From NCBI RefSeq assembly GCF_004349265.1, contig NZ_SMFL01000005.1, forward strand, positions 124,301 through 188,300: a DNA stretch of 64,000 nt. The letters are read 5' to 3'. Positions within the stretch are counted from its first letter, which is position 1; each line of letters starts with the position of its first letter. The DNA comes from Dyadobacter psychrotolerans (lineage in GTDB: Bacteria > Bacteroidota > Bacteroidia > Cytophagales > Spirosomataceae). Positions 35,004-43,182 of the stretch are shown here, in pieces. The position numbers and the translations under genes were made by a program. The notes beneath the pieces were generated by a model. The model was not told the DNA's origin and did not search any database. It was given only the letters and a program-made list of their open reading frames with translations.

Positions 35004-36830
35004 ATGAAATATATTTTCAGGCTTTTTAAAGTAGTTGCACTGGCCATTTTGTTTATGGTCGGTGCATTGCCTTTATGTTTTGCACAGAAATTATTAAATC
35101 AAAAAATCAGTATTACTGCCAACCGTCAACCCGTTTCGGAGGTTCTGCAGACGATAAGCCAAAAGGGAGGATTTTACTTTTCTTACAATAGCACGGAAGT
35201 TCCGGGAGACAGCCTGGTAACATTTTTCGCCAAAGATCAATCGGTGAAAAACGTTCTTAATTTGCTTTTAAAAGGCAATTTTCAATACAAAGAAACAGAT
35301 GAATATATTATTTTGCAACGGGCTGCGGAGGAGAAATTTATTTACATAACCGGTCGTATTTTTGATTCCGAAACAGGTAATGCGGTTGATTACGCAAGCG
35401 TTTATTCAAAAGTCTATTTACTTTCTTCCCTGACGGAAGACGACGGTTCTTTTCGTCTAAAATTAAAAGAGCGTGTTTTTCCTTTTACCCTGAACATCAG
35501 TAAAGTGGGTTATGCCGATACGTCCGTGTTGATACAGTCTGAGCGTAACATCGATTTACGAATAAACATACATCCACAGGCAATCGACCTGGATGAAGTT
35601 TTGGTATATAATGCAGCAGGAGACCATACCTGGCTTGCCCGGCTTTTTGTGAATTCGCGGCTACGGGCACAAAGCAAAAACATCGGCAGATTTTTTGTTT
35701 CTCTGCCTTATCAGGCGTCGCTCACTCCCGGCTTAGGAACACATGGCAGGATGAGCTCTCAGGTAACGAACAAAGTTTCGGTGAATTTAATGGGAGGTTA
35801 TACCGCTGGCGTAAACGGTTTGGAGCTGGCGGGCTGGTTTAATATTTCAAAGAAGAACGTCAGGTATGTACAACTTGCAGGTGTTTTTAATGTTGTTTCA
35901 GGGCATGTAGAAGGTCTTCAAATGGCAGGTGTTCACAATCATGTGCTCGATTCGCTGGTAGGTGTGCAGGCATCGGGATTTGGGAATATTATTGCTAAAA
36001 ATCTAAAAGGTATTCAAATCTCCGGCTTTTTCAACAAAACTTCGGGAGGTTTTCATGGCGTTCAGCTTGCGGGCGCGGCAAATCTAACGGGGCAGGATTC
36101 CAGAGGTTTGCAGGCTTCCGCGATTATAAACCGGGCTGGTGGGAATTACAATGGAACTCAGTTAGGCGGAGCCGTCAACATCGTAAAAAAAGACATTTCG
36201 GGTGTCCAGATTGCCGGTTTGGGAAACGTGGGCAGGAGGGAAGTGAGCGGTTTGCAGCTGGGTTCTGTTAATTACGCCAAGAACCTGAAAGGGATCCAGA
36301 TCGGAATTGTAAATATTGCTGACAGTTCTTCGGGATACAGTATCGGTATTTTTAATTTTATCAAAAACGGAACCGGAAGTGTTTCTGTTTTTACAAATGA
36401 TATTGTCCCGTTTAACATCGCCTGGAAAACAGGCAGTCATAAATTTTATAGTATCCTGATGGCTGGCTCAGGCATTGGTCATCAGGAAAAGGCTTACACA
36501 TTTGGTTTAGGTTTTGGAAAAGAATTCCGGCTCGGAAGGGCGCTTGGGTTGGTAACGGAAATTTCGAGCCAAAACCTTTACCTGGGAAGCTGGGAAAATG
36601 CGCCCGTGATCAACCGGCTTCAAACAGCCCTGAATCTAAGTCTTTCGAAAAGGCTTTCCCTTTCTGCGGGTCCTTCCTTTTCGCTTTTACACAACAAACA
36701 AGTTGAGGCAAAAGCGGGCTTTAAACAATTTCCTCCTAGTAGTTACGCAATTTTTTCAACAGGTAAAACGACAAGCAGCTGGCTGGGCTGGCAGGTGGGA
36801 ATAAGCTGGAATTATGGTTCGTCATTGTAA
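35004..36830 (+). CDS. STN-domain transducer with 16-residue GxQ(I/L)AGxxN surface repeats, no TonB receptor barrel
   Basis: A 608-residue exported protein (signal peptide 1-28). Residues about 32-107 are an STN domain like that of SusC/FecA signalling receptors; 112-195 a carboxypeptidase-regulatory-like domain (ITGRIFDSETGNAVDYASV); 195-203 the TonB-box-like DLDEVLVYN. In place of the plug and 22-strand barrel there is a run of repeats, GLELAGWFN, GLQMAGVHN, GVQASGFGN, GIQISGFFN, GVQLAGAAN and others. Their first glycine (or its equivalent) falls at 272, 288, 304, 320, 336, 352, 368, 384, 400 and 416, an exact 16-residue period. A barrel-like C-terminal region (about 440-608) follows. The repeats resemble the LA_2272-type surface repeats. 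Third gene of the sigma/FecR operon; likely the sensor that relieves FecR. Confidence 0.8.
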   Translation: MKYIFRLFKVVALAILFMVGALPLCFAQKLLNQKISITANRQPVSEVLQTISQKGGFYFSYNSTEVPGDSLVTFFAKDQSVKNVLNLLLKGNFQYKETDEYIILQRAAEEKFIYITGRIFDSETGNAVDYASVYSKVYLLSSLTEDDGSFRLKLKERVFPFTLNISKVGYADTSVLIQSERNIDLRINIHPQAIDLDEVLVYNAAGDHTWLARLFVNSRLRAQSKNIGRFFVSLPYQASLTPGLGTHGRMSSQVTNKVSVNLMGGYTAGVNGLELAGWFNISKKNVRYVQLAGVFNVVSGHVEGLQMAGVHNHVLDSLVGVQASGFGNIIAKNLKGIQISGFFNKTSGGFHGVQLAGAANLTGQDSRGLQASAIINRAGGNYNGTQLGGAVNIVKKDISGVQIAGLGNVGRREVSGLQLGSVNYAKNLKGIQIGIVNIADSSSGYSIGIFNFIKNGTGSVSVFTNDIVPFNIAWKTGSHKFYSILMAGSGIGHQEKAYTFGLGFGKEFRLGRALGLVTEISSQNLYLGSWENAPVINRLQTALNLSLSKRLSLSAGPSFSLLHNKQVEAKAGFKQFPPSSYAIFSTGKTTSSWLGWQVGISWNYGSSL

Positions 36831-36986
36831 GGTACGGGCTTGTTTTTACTAAAAGTCTTTAAAGATTTAGGGTAAGGCCTCAACAGATTGTCGGTACTGC
36901 ACATACGGTGTAAACCGCCTGAATTGAAGGCCTGCGATTCCATGGTTGACGCTGTATGTGTTTGATAATCTTTAAATACAAACACA

Positions 36987-38036
36987 ATGAAAAAGTCTCA
37001 AATTATCCTTTTGCAAATTCTTTTTGCAGTTATACCTGCTCTAAGTTCCATCTCTTTATTTGCTCAATCCGATACCATACGTTCGTTCCATATTGGATTG
37101 GTTTATCCAATCAGTTCAAATGGGTTAAAAGCAGCAGAATATAGCAACCGCTTTTCACTTCACGCGATTGCGGGAGTTTCAAAAAATGAAACGGTTATCG
37201 CTGTTTCAGGTGCTGCGAACATTACAAGACAGAATGCGGACGGCGCGGTTATTTCCGGTTTGATGAATTTGATCGGGAATTCCGCAAATGGTACGCAGAT
37301 AGCAGGATTTGCCAACATTACAAGAAATGAAGCAGCTGGTTCGGGTGTTGCCGGTTTTATGAATCTGGCAGGAAGCGGAAAGGGTGTTCAAATAGCCGGA
37401 TTCGCAAATGTTATTAAAAACGATATGAAAGGATTACAGGTTGCAGGTTTTCTCAACAAAAGCAGAAATACGGGCAGTCAGGTTTCCGGATTTATGAATG
37501 TCGCGAAAAATGTGAAAGGTATCCAGCTCGCAGGTTTGATTAATTTTGCCGACAGCAGTGATTATCCGATCGCGCTGTTGAATTTTGTCAAAAACGGAGA
37601 AAAGTCGGTTAGTTTAACACTCGATGAAACGCTTACCGGAATGGCGACGTTTCGTTCCGGCGGAAAGGTTTTATACGGGATTTTAGGAGTAGGGTATAAT
37701 TTCAAAGACGACAGAAGGTCTGTCTATGCAGTCGAATCAGGGCTTGGTGCCCATATTCCCGTAGCAGGTTCTTTTAAGATCAATACAGAAATCGTTAATC
37801 AATTTCTCTCCGATTTTAAAAAAGGAGATTATGCCAAATATAATCTTCGGATTTTACCAGCTTATAAATTTGGGAACCACTTTGAAATCTTTGGCGGACC
37901 AACAATTAATTATATAAAGCACAGTAAAAACAAAGGCTACGATTATATTGATAAGTTTATATGGAGTAAAAACGGAAGCCGTGATTTCCAGGGAATCTAT
38001 GTTGGATTTAACGCGGGAATCCAGTTTGTCTGGTGA
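36987..38036 (+). CDS. Secreted 16-residue repeat protein, paralogue of the STN transducer's C-terminal part
   Basis: A 349-residue exported protein with a signal peptide (1-27, ending LFAQ). Residues about 70-190 hold eight repeats of the GxQIAGFxN type, with first positions near 70, 86, 102, 118, 133, 149, 163 and 178, so mostly a 15-16-residue period. The following segment (YPIALLNFVKNGEKSVSLTL, then FRSGGKVLYGILGVGYNF) matches the corresponding part of the preceding protein. The C-terminus ends in alternating strands and a terminal aromatic (FNAGIQFVW), as in outer-membrane barrels. No STN domain. It lies 156 bp downstream and may be regulated by the same sigma factor, or be the partner sensed by it. 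Confidence 0.75.
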   Translation: MKKSQIILLQILFAVIPALSSISLFAQSDTIRSFHIGLVYPISSNGLKAAEYSNRFSLHAIAGVSKNETVIAVSGAANITRQNADGAVISGLMNLIGNSANGTQIAGFANITRNEAAGSGVAGFMNLAGSGKGVQIAGFANVIKNDMKGLQVAGFLNKSRNTGSQVSGFMNVAKNVKGIQLAGLINFADSSDYPIALLNFVKNGEKSVSLTLDETLTGMATFRSGGKVLYGILGVGYNFKDDRRSVYAVESGLGAHIPVAGSFKINTEIVNQFLSDFKKGDYAKYNLRILPAYKFGNHFEIFGGPTINYIKHSKNKGYDYIDKFIWSKNGSRDFQGIYVGFNAGIQFVW

Positions 38037-38325
38037 GCAATTGATAGTTTACGGAAAGCCTTTAAAATTTCCTTCTCTTTTGTGATTTTCGTATATACTT
38101 ACCCGTGTGACTGTCTGCCAGTTTGTGGTTCACTTCAATTAATATACTAGTGGGCACAAATGGTGTAGATAAATTCGTCAAAAGGTTACACTTTTACTCA
38201 CCAAGGCTGTAGTGCGATACTGTTTACTCTTTTGATTGTTAGCGATTTGGATATTTTTTGCCTGTTCCGGTACTATATTTTTCAGAATATCGGGCAAATC
38301 AAATATTTACAAAATGCTTAACGAT

Positions 38326-38808
38326 ATGAAAAAATTAGCATTAATGGGTACGTTTCTGTTGGCTGTAGTGATGGGATGTAAGGATGATGACAACAGTATA
38401 ACTGATCCAATCCCGCTACCTGATCTGAAAGTAAGTACAACACTTTCAGGCGCTAACGAGGTGCCTGCCAATTCTTCTACCGCAACAGGATCAGTAAATG
38501 GGACGGTTAATCAGGAAACCGGTATTCTGAGCCTGAACATTATGTACAGCGACTCAGCAGCTTCCGATTCAACCGCAGCGGATTCGTTATTTACGCCAAC
38601 AGCCTGGCATATTCACAAAGGCGCGGTGGATACAACAGGTGCAGTCGTCATCGATTTTGGGAAGACTTTTTCTACGCCTTTTGCATTTAAAGATACGCTG
38701 TCGGAACAGCAGCTTGCTGACTTAAAAGCCGGTTTATACTATGTTAACATTCACACAGCGAAATATCCCAACGGAGAAATTCGTGGTCAGCTGAAAACAG
38801 AGGAATAG
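38326..38808 (+). CDS. CHRD-domain lipoprotein
   Basis: A 160-residue lipoprotein. I chose the ATG at 38326, giving MKKLALMGTFLLAVVMGC with a lipobox ending at Cys18; an ATG four codons earlier is possible. The mature protein is one CHRD domain: LSGANEVPANSSTATGSV at the start, TAWHIHKGAVDTTGAVV in the middle and GLYYVNIHTAKYPNGEIRGQL at the end. CHRD domains occur in chordin and in many bacterial secreted proteins; the bacterial role is unknown. It has a clear terminator and no operon partner. Confidence 0.88.
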   Translation: MKKLALMGTFLLAVVMGCKDDDNSITDPIPLPDLKVSTTLSGANEVPANSSTATGSVNGTVNQETGILSLNIMYSDSAASDSTAADSLFTPTAWHIHKGAVDTTGAVVIDFGKTFSTPFAFKDTLSEQQLADLKAGLYYVNIHTAKYPNGEIRGQLKTEE

Positions 38809-38860
38809 TAAACGAAATTAAAGATCATAGAAAATACTCAACGTTATAAAAAGTGTTAAA

Positions 38861-38888
38861 AGCAGGCTCCAAGGGGTCTGCTTTTTTT
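38861..38888 (+). terminator. Intrinsic terminator after the CHRD gene
   Basis: AGCAG and CTGCT arms (38861-38881, extended by C-G and G-T pairs) enclose a short loop and are followed by seven T residues. Confidence 0.8.
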
Positions 38889-38930
38889 GTTTAAAGCCAT
38901 AACTACTGAATTTTTTGAGCTAAAATTTTC

Positions 38931-38961
38931 TTGACAACTTGTCAATTAGGTTTTATATTTG
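38931..38961 (+). promoter_or_regulatory. Toxin-antitoxin promoter with palindromic operator
   Basis: TTGACAA-C-TTGTCAA (38931-38945) is a perfect 15-bp palindrome. Its left half contains a TTG that can serve as the -33 element, and TATATTTG (38954-38961) is a perfect Bacteroidota -7 TAnnTTTG element 20 bp further on. The antitoxin start lies 21 bp downstream. Binding of the antitoxin or complex to the palindrome would block the promoter, the usual autoregulation of such operons. Confidence 0.7.
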
Positions 38962-38982
38962 TTTGGTTTAAAGAAGATAGAC

Positions 38983-39222
38983 ATGAAGACAATGACTGTG
39001 GGAGAATTTAAAGCCCAATTTTCCGAGGTGATTGCCCAGGTTAAGGCGGGAGAGGAAATTGCAGTAACTTTTGGCAGGAAAAAGGAAGTGGTTGGATATT
39101 TCATGCCGCAAAAAGATCAGTTCAAATCTAAGAAGCGCGTTTTAGGTATTTTAGAAGGGAAAGCTACTGCCGCTTTTAATGAAGATTTTGAAATTACAGA
39201 AGAAGAGTTTTTAGGATTATGA
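38983..39222 (+). CDS. Phd/YefM-type antitoxin
   Basis: A 79-residue antitoxin. The N-terminus MKTMTVGEFKAQFSEVIAQV, then GEEIAVTFGRKKEVVGYFMP, is the Phd/YefM DNA-binding fold. The acidic C-terminus (NEDFEITEEEFLGL) is the usual toxin-neutralising tail. I start at the ATG at 38983, which fits the promoter and the family. Its last codon overlaps the toxin start by 4 bp (ATGA), so translation is coupled. It binds and inhibits the PIN-domain toxin and represses its own promoter. Confidence 0.9.
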   Translation: MKTMTVGEFKAQFSEVIAQVKAGEEIAVTFGRKKEVVGYFMPQKDQFKSKKRVLGILEGKATAAFNEDFEITEEEFLGL

Positions 39223-39617
39223 AATATTTGCTCGATACACACACTTTAGTATGGGCGATGATTGATAGGGGAAAGCTTTCACCTAAAGTTAGCGGCATAC
39301 TGGAAGAGCCGTCAAATGAAGTTCTTGTGAGCACAATAAGCTTTTGGGAAATCTCGCTGAAGTTTTCTCTTGGCAAATTAAATTTACACGGAGTAACTCC
39401 TGACGAAATTCCGGAGCTTGTTGGTCAGATGCAGTTCAGGATTATGCCGTTAAACGCAACCGAATCGTCCACTTATCATAACCTGAAAACTTTACACCAT
39501 CGGGACCCTTTTGATAGAATGCTAATTTGGCAGGCAATCCAAAGTAATCTGGGTTTTATCAGCAACGACAATAAAATGCAGGAATATCAGCCACAGGGAT
39601 TGCGTTTAATCTGGTAG
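39219..39617 (+). CDS. PIN-domain toxin (VapC-type ribonuclease)
   Basis: A 132-residue PIN-domain nuclease. Acidic active-site residues: LLDTHTLVW (Asp6), SFWEISLK (Glu), HHRDPFDRML (Asp) and ISNDNKM (Asp), the four-carboxylate Mg2+ site of VapC toxins. These enzymes cut specific RNAs, often tRNA, and slow growth when the antitoxin is lost. The gene is coupled to the antitoxin gene by a 4-bp overlap. All key residues are present, so it should be active. Confidence 0.92.
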   Translation: MKYLLDTHTLVWAMIDRGKLSPKVSGILEEPSNEVLVSTISFWEISLKFSLGKLNLHGVTPDEIPELVGQMQFRIMPLNATESSTYHNLKTLHHRDPFDRMLIWQAIQSNLGFISNDNKMQEYQPQGLRLIW

Positions 39618-39621
39618 GTGC

Positions 39622-39662
39622 AAAAAAGTAAAGCTGCCCCAAAGAGCAGCCTTACTTTTTTA
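39622..39662. terminator. Bidirectional terminator between the toxin gene and alaS
   Basis: AAAAGTAA-GCTGC and GCAGC-C-TTACTTTT arms pair around a short CCCCAAAGA loop, with T-rich sequence on each outgoing side. The two genes converge here. Confidence 0.8.
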
Positions 39663-39676
39663 TCAATGATTCAATT

Positions 39677-42328
39677 TTAGAACAACTCCTTCGCTTTTTC
39701 CAGAGCAGTATCCAGTCCGCTTGCGTCCGAACCTCCTGCTGTCGCGAAGAATGGCTGGCCTCCTCCGCCTCCGCGAATTTCTTTTGCCAGTTCTTTAACA
39801 ATTTTACCTGCGTTTAAGCCGGTTTCCTGCACAATGTTTTCGGCTATGTAAACAGAAAGCTGTGGTTTTCCGGCAATTTCGGTACCGAAAACAGCGATCA
39901 GATTTTCAACCTGGTCTTTTAGTTCATACGATAATTGTTTCAGAGAATCTGCCCCCGGAACATTTACTTTTGCTACAATCAGGTTAAACGTTTTATGCGT
40001 TTTCATACGGCTGATCAGTCCTGTCTTAATTTCCTGTAGTTTTTCGTTTTCCATTGCCGTAATTTTTTTCTGCAATGTGTTACGTTCTTCCAGAAGATTC
40101 TCAACCGCTTTGATCAGATCGGTTGGTCCTTTTAACAGTTCTTTTAGCAAGTAAATCGTTTCTTCTTGGCGACGCATAATTTCCAGCGCCTTTTCTCCTG
40201 TAACAGCTTCAACCCGGCGAACGCCCGCAGAAACCGAACCCTCCGAAGTGAATTTGAAGATGCCTATTTCGCCCGTTGAAGGAACGTGAGTTCCACCGCA
40301 AAGCTCAAAGGAGAACTTTGGATCGAAAATGATCAACCTTACGAAGTCACCATATTTTTCTCCGAAGGTTGCCGTAGCACCTTCTGAGATCGCCTGCTGA
40401 ATGGGCACATTACGTCTTTCATCAAGAAGAATGTTTTCCCTGATCTTTTCATTAACGCGGTCTTCGATTCTTCTCAGCTCGTCATCGGTCACTTTGGAAA
40501 AATGCGAAAAGTCAAAACGGAGCACCTCGTCGTTCAGATAAGATCCTTTTTGAACAATGTGCGTTCCTAAAACTTCACGCATCGACGATAACATCAAATG
40601 CGTTGCAGTGTGGTTCGCTTTAATTTTTGCCCGGCGCCCGTGATCAATTTTAGCTAGAACATGGCTTGCCTGCTGCAAAACGTCATCCAGATTTTTGTCC
40701 GTTGATATATGTACAAAAAGGTCATTTTCCTTTTTGGTATCCGAAATGTTGATTGTTTTCAATCCGGTTCCAACTGGCACTTCCAGCACACCGGTATCAC
40801 CAACCTGTCCACCCATTTCTGCATAAAAAGGGGTGCGGTCAAGCACAATATGGTATTCTTCGCCGGCTTTGGTTTTAACCTTGCGGTATTTTACAATGTT
40901 GCTATGCGTTTCTTCGAAATCATAACCCAAAAATTCTACACCATCTGATTCCCGCAATTCGATCCAGTCGGTAGCTTCCTTGGCTGCATCCTGTCGCGAG
41001 CGTTTTTTCTGTTCCTGTAAAGCAGACTGGAAACCGGTTTCGTCGATTTGAAATCCTTTCTCACGTGCAATAAGTGCAGTTAAATCAACAGGAAAGCCAA
41101 AAGTGTCGCTGAGTTCAAAAACTTCGTCTCCCGCGATTACACTGATTCCTTTTGCTTTAAGGGAAGTTGTGATAACATCCAGTCTTTTCAGGCCGGATTC
41201 AAGTGTTCGCAGGAAGCTTTTTTCTTCTTCCAGAATCACCCGTGTTACAAATTCTTCCTGTGCTTTCAGTTCTGTAAATACATCCTGAAACTGATCTGAC
41301 AGAACAGCCACCAGTTTATGAAAAAATGGTTCCTGTAATCCCAAATATGAATAGCCGTAACGAACTGCACGGCGCAAAATCCTGCGGATTACGTATCCTG
41401 CTTTCACATTCGAAGGCAATTGTCCGTCGGTGATAGCAAAAGCAACGGCACGGATATGATCCGCAATTACCCGCATGGCGATGTCCGCAAACGGCTCATC
41501 GTTACCGCCGTAAACCTTTCCGGAAAGACTTTCCAGAACCTCGATCGTATTTTGAAAAACGTCCGTATCGTAATTCGACATTTTACTTTGAACGGCCATA
41601 CAAAGACGTTCAAAACCCATTCCGGTATCCACATGTGTTGCAGGAAGTGGAATCAGTGAACTGTCGGCTTTACGCTCAAATTGCATAAAAACCAGGTTCC
41701 AGATCTCAACAACCTGTGGATGATCATTATTAACAAGCGATTTTCCGGATACAAGAGCAAGATCAGCTTCCGGACGCAGATCGATATGGATTTCTGAACA
41801 CGGACCGCACGGACCGGTATCACCCATTTCCCAGAAATTATCTTTTTTATTTCCAAGAATAATACGGTCTTCACCTACGATCGGTTTCCAAAGGTCCCAT
41901 GCTTCCTGATCAAATGGTACACCATCTTTGGAATCACCTTCAAATACCGAAACGTACATTCTTTCTTTTGGGAGTTTATAAACCTCCGTCAGCAGTTCCC
42001 ACGCCCAGGTAATGGCTTCTTTTTTAAAATAATCTCCAAAAGACCAGTTCCCAAGCATTTCGAACATGGTATGGTGATAGGTATCAAAACCTACATCTTC
42101 CAGATCATTGTGCTTTCCTGATACGCGAAGGCATTTTTGAGTATCTGCAATCCTGGAGGAAGGCGGTGTTCCGTTTCCTAAAAAAAAGTCTTTAAACTGC
42201 GCCATTCCTGAATTATTGAACATCAGGGTAGGGTCGTTCTTAGCAACCAATGGAGCAGATGGTACTATTAAATGTCCTTTACTGCGGAAAAAATCCAGAA
42301 AAGCCTGTCGTATTTGATGCGAGGTCAT
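39677..42328 (-). CDS. alaS: Alanyl-tRNA synthetase
   Basis: An 883-residue class II aminoacyl-tRNA synthetase charging tRNA-Ala. The aminoacylation domain starts SHQIRQAFLDFFRSKGH and includes NNSGMAQFKDFFLG and the tRNA-binding RRILRRAVRYGY. The editing domain has HTATHLM and CGGTHVPSTGEIG, whose His and Cys residues bind zinc and remove mischarged Ser and Gly. The C-terminal DHHA1 domain ends with the glycine-rich RGGGGGQPFFATAGG. Length and motifs are complete; a housekeeping gene. Upstream lies a 31-bp palindrome. Confidence 0.97.
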   Translation of the reverse strand: MTSHQIRQAFLDFFRSKGHLIVPSAPLVAKNDPTLMFNNSGMAQFKDFFLGNGTPPSSRIADTQKCLRVSGKHNDLEDVGFDTYHHTMFEMLGNWSFGDYFKKEAITWAWELLTEVYKLPKERMYVSVFEGDSKDGVPFDQEAWDLWKPIVGEDRIILGNKKDNFWEMGDTGPCGPCSEIHIDLRPEADLALVSGKSLVNNDHPQVVEIWNLVFMQFERKADSSLIPLPATHVDTGMGFERLCMAVQSKMSNYDTDVFQNTIEVLESLSGKVYGGNDEPFADIAMRVIADHIRAVAFAITDGQLPSNVKAGYVIRRILRRAVRYGYSYLGLQEPFFHKLVAVLSDQFQDVFTELKAQEEFVTRVILEEEKSFLRTLESGLKRLDVITTSLKAKGISVIAGDEVFELSDTFGFPVDLTALIAREKGFQIDETGFQSALQEQKKRSRQDAAKEATDWIELRESDGVEFLGYDFEETHSNIVKYRKVKTKAGEEYHIVLDRTPFYAEMGGQVGDTGVLEVPVGTGLKTINISDTKKENDLFVHISTDKNLDDVLQQASHVLAKIDHGRRAKIKANHTATHLMLSSMREVLGTHIVQKGSYLNDEVLRFDFSHFSKVTDDELRRIEDRVNEKIRENILLDERRNVPIQQAISEGATATFGEKYGDFVRLIIFDPKFSFELCGGTHVPSTGEIGIFKFTSEGSVSAGVRRVEAVTGEKALEIMRRQEETIYLLKELLKGPTDLIKAVENLLEERNTLQKKITAMENEKLQEIKTGLISRMKTHKTFNLIVAKVNVPGADSLKQLSYELKDQVENLIAVFGTEIAGKPQLSVYIAENIVQETGLNAGKIVKELAKEIRGGGGGQPFFATAGGSDASGLDTALEKAKELF

Positions 42329-42439
42329 AAAATAATTTGCGTGTTGACATGTGAAATCAGGAGGTTAACCCGATTCATATCTTTTAAATTTCCCGCAAAT
42401 GTAGTGAAAAAATATAGCCTAAGCAGACTTTCAAACCGA

Positions 42440-42470
42440 GACTTTCCAAGTCTTTAAGACTTGGAAAGTC
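42440..42470. repeat. 31-bp palindrome, probable terminator or dispersed repeat
   Basis: GACTTTCCAAGTCTT (42440-42454) and AAGACTTGGAAAGTC (42456-42470) form a perfect 15-bp inverted repeat around a single T. It sits between alaS and the stop of the upstream minus-strand Cys-rich gene, so it can end that transcript. Similar AGACTTGGAAAGTCT palindromes are, as I remember, scattered through Bacteroidota genomes. AAGCAGACTTTC just to the left repeats part of one arm. Confidence 0.75.
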
Positions 42471-42479
42471 TAAAGAAAT

Positions 42480-42905
42480 TTATGCTTCAGCGAAATGATG
42501 TATTTCAAGATTTCTGATCACATCATTACAGTTGGCACAGGCCTGAATTCCTTTCTGAGCAAACCACCTGCATCTTGCTTTGATCGGACAATGTAAAACG
42601 GCATTGGTAACAGGGTTGTTCATCCGTTCGATAATCGCACCGACAAGGCCGCACTGATGCTCCTGGTCGTTCCATTGATGACAGCCTTTTTCGATGCATT
42701 TACCTGCAAAACGAAACCGCTCTTCCGCAGGACGGCCGGTTTTTGCTGCCTCTGTAAATGTCTGATCAACTGTGATCGTTTCTTTCAGGTAGTCGATAGT
42801 ACCCTCTGAATTTTGTATGCCGAATAATTGCGCCCCCGGTTTGCTGAGGTAGCTCGGGCAAAGCAGTGATTCTGTTCCGGACTTGTCCTTTCTTCCAGTT
42901 GCCAT
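42480..42905 (-). CDS. Eight-cysteine protein of unknown function, possible iron-sulfur protein
   Basis: A 141-residue cytoplasmic protein. I use the ATG at 42905 because a longer start would overlap the preceding gene. Eight cysteines lie at residues 16, 70, 75, 85, 106, 112, 123 and 126, in motifs GKCIEKGCHQW, HQCGLVGA, CPIKARCRWFAQ and ACANCNDVI. The number and clustering suit one or two iron-sulfur clusters or zinc sites; this is inference. There is no signal peptide. It follows a 78-residue gene by about 40 bp, and the pair looks like an operon. I do not recognise the family. Confidence 0.65.
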   Translation of the reverse strand: MATGRKDKSGTESLLCPSYLSKPGAQLFGIQNSEGTIDYLKETITVDQTFTEAAKTGRPAEERFRFAGKCIEKGCHQWNDQEHQCGLVGAIIERMNNPVTNAVLHCPIKARCRWFAQKGIQACANCNDVIRNLEIHHFAEA

Positions 42906-42945
42906 TATCATGTGGAGTTTGAGGTATACTGACTTTTGAACAACA

Positions 42946-43182
42946 TCAGATAAAAAGATCCTTTTGTATCCGGGCATAAATTCCTTCGATTATCGGTCCG
43001 GGAATCTTGATTTTTTCCAGTTTGATTTTTCTGCTTAAAGCAAGATCTCCGCGGTTGTCAAGACCGGCAAGTTCTTTCATAACCACTTGTGCAATACCGG
43101 AAGAAATTCTGGCATGTTGTTCTTTGGTAAGTTCCACGCCTTCGAGGGCGGCGAGAAATTGAGTTGTTGTTTCCGTTTTCAT
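42946..43182 (-). CDS. Small protein of unknown function, partner of the eight-cysteine protein
   Basis: A 78-residue soluble protein, start MKTETTTQFLAALEGVELTK, predicted mostly helical, with charged stretches (LSRKIKLEKIKI) and a short hydrophobic end (PGPIIEGIYARIQKDLFI). It contains no Cys. It precedes the eight-cysteine gene in the same direction with a short gap. Its size and pairing could suit an accessory subunit or a peptide substrate, but nothing in the sequence decides this. Family not recognised. Confidence 0.6.
   Translation of the reverse strand: MKTETTTQFLAALEGVELTKEQHARISSGIAQVVMKELAGLDNRGDLALSRKIKLEKIKIPGPIIEGIYARIQKDLFI

Noticed and set aside
35004-36830. Reading the STN protein as an ordinary SusC receptor
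   Set aside because: No plug motifs (VIRG, VIDG, LKD..AxYG) are present and it is only 608 residues, against about 1000 or more for SusC proteins in this window.
42906-42977. Longer start for the eight-cysteine protein
   Set aside because: It would overlap the 3' end of the preceding gene by about 30 bp and adds no conserved-looking sequence.
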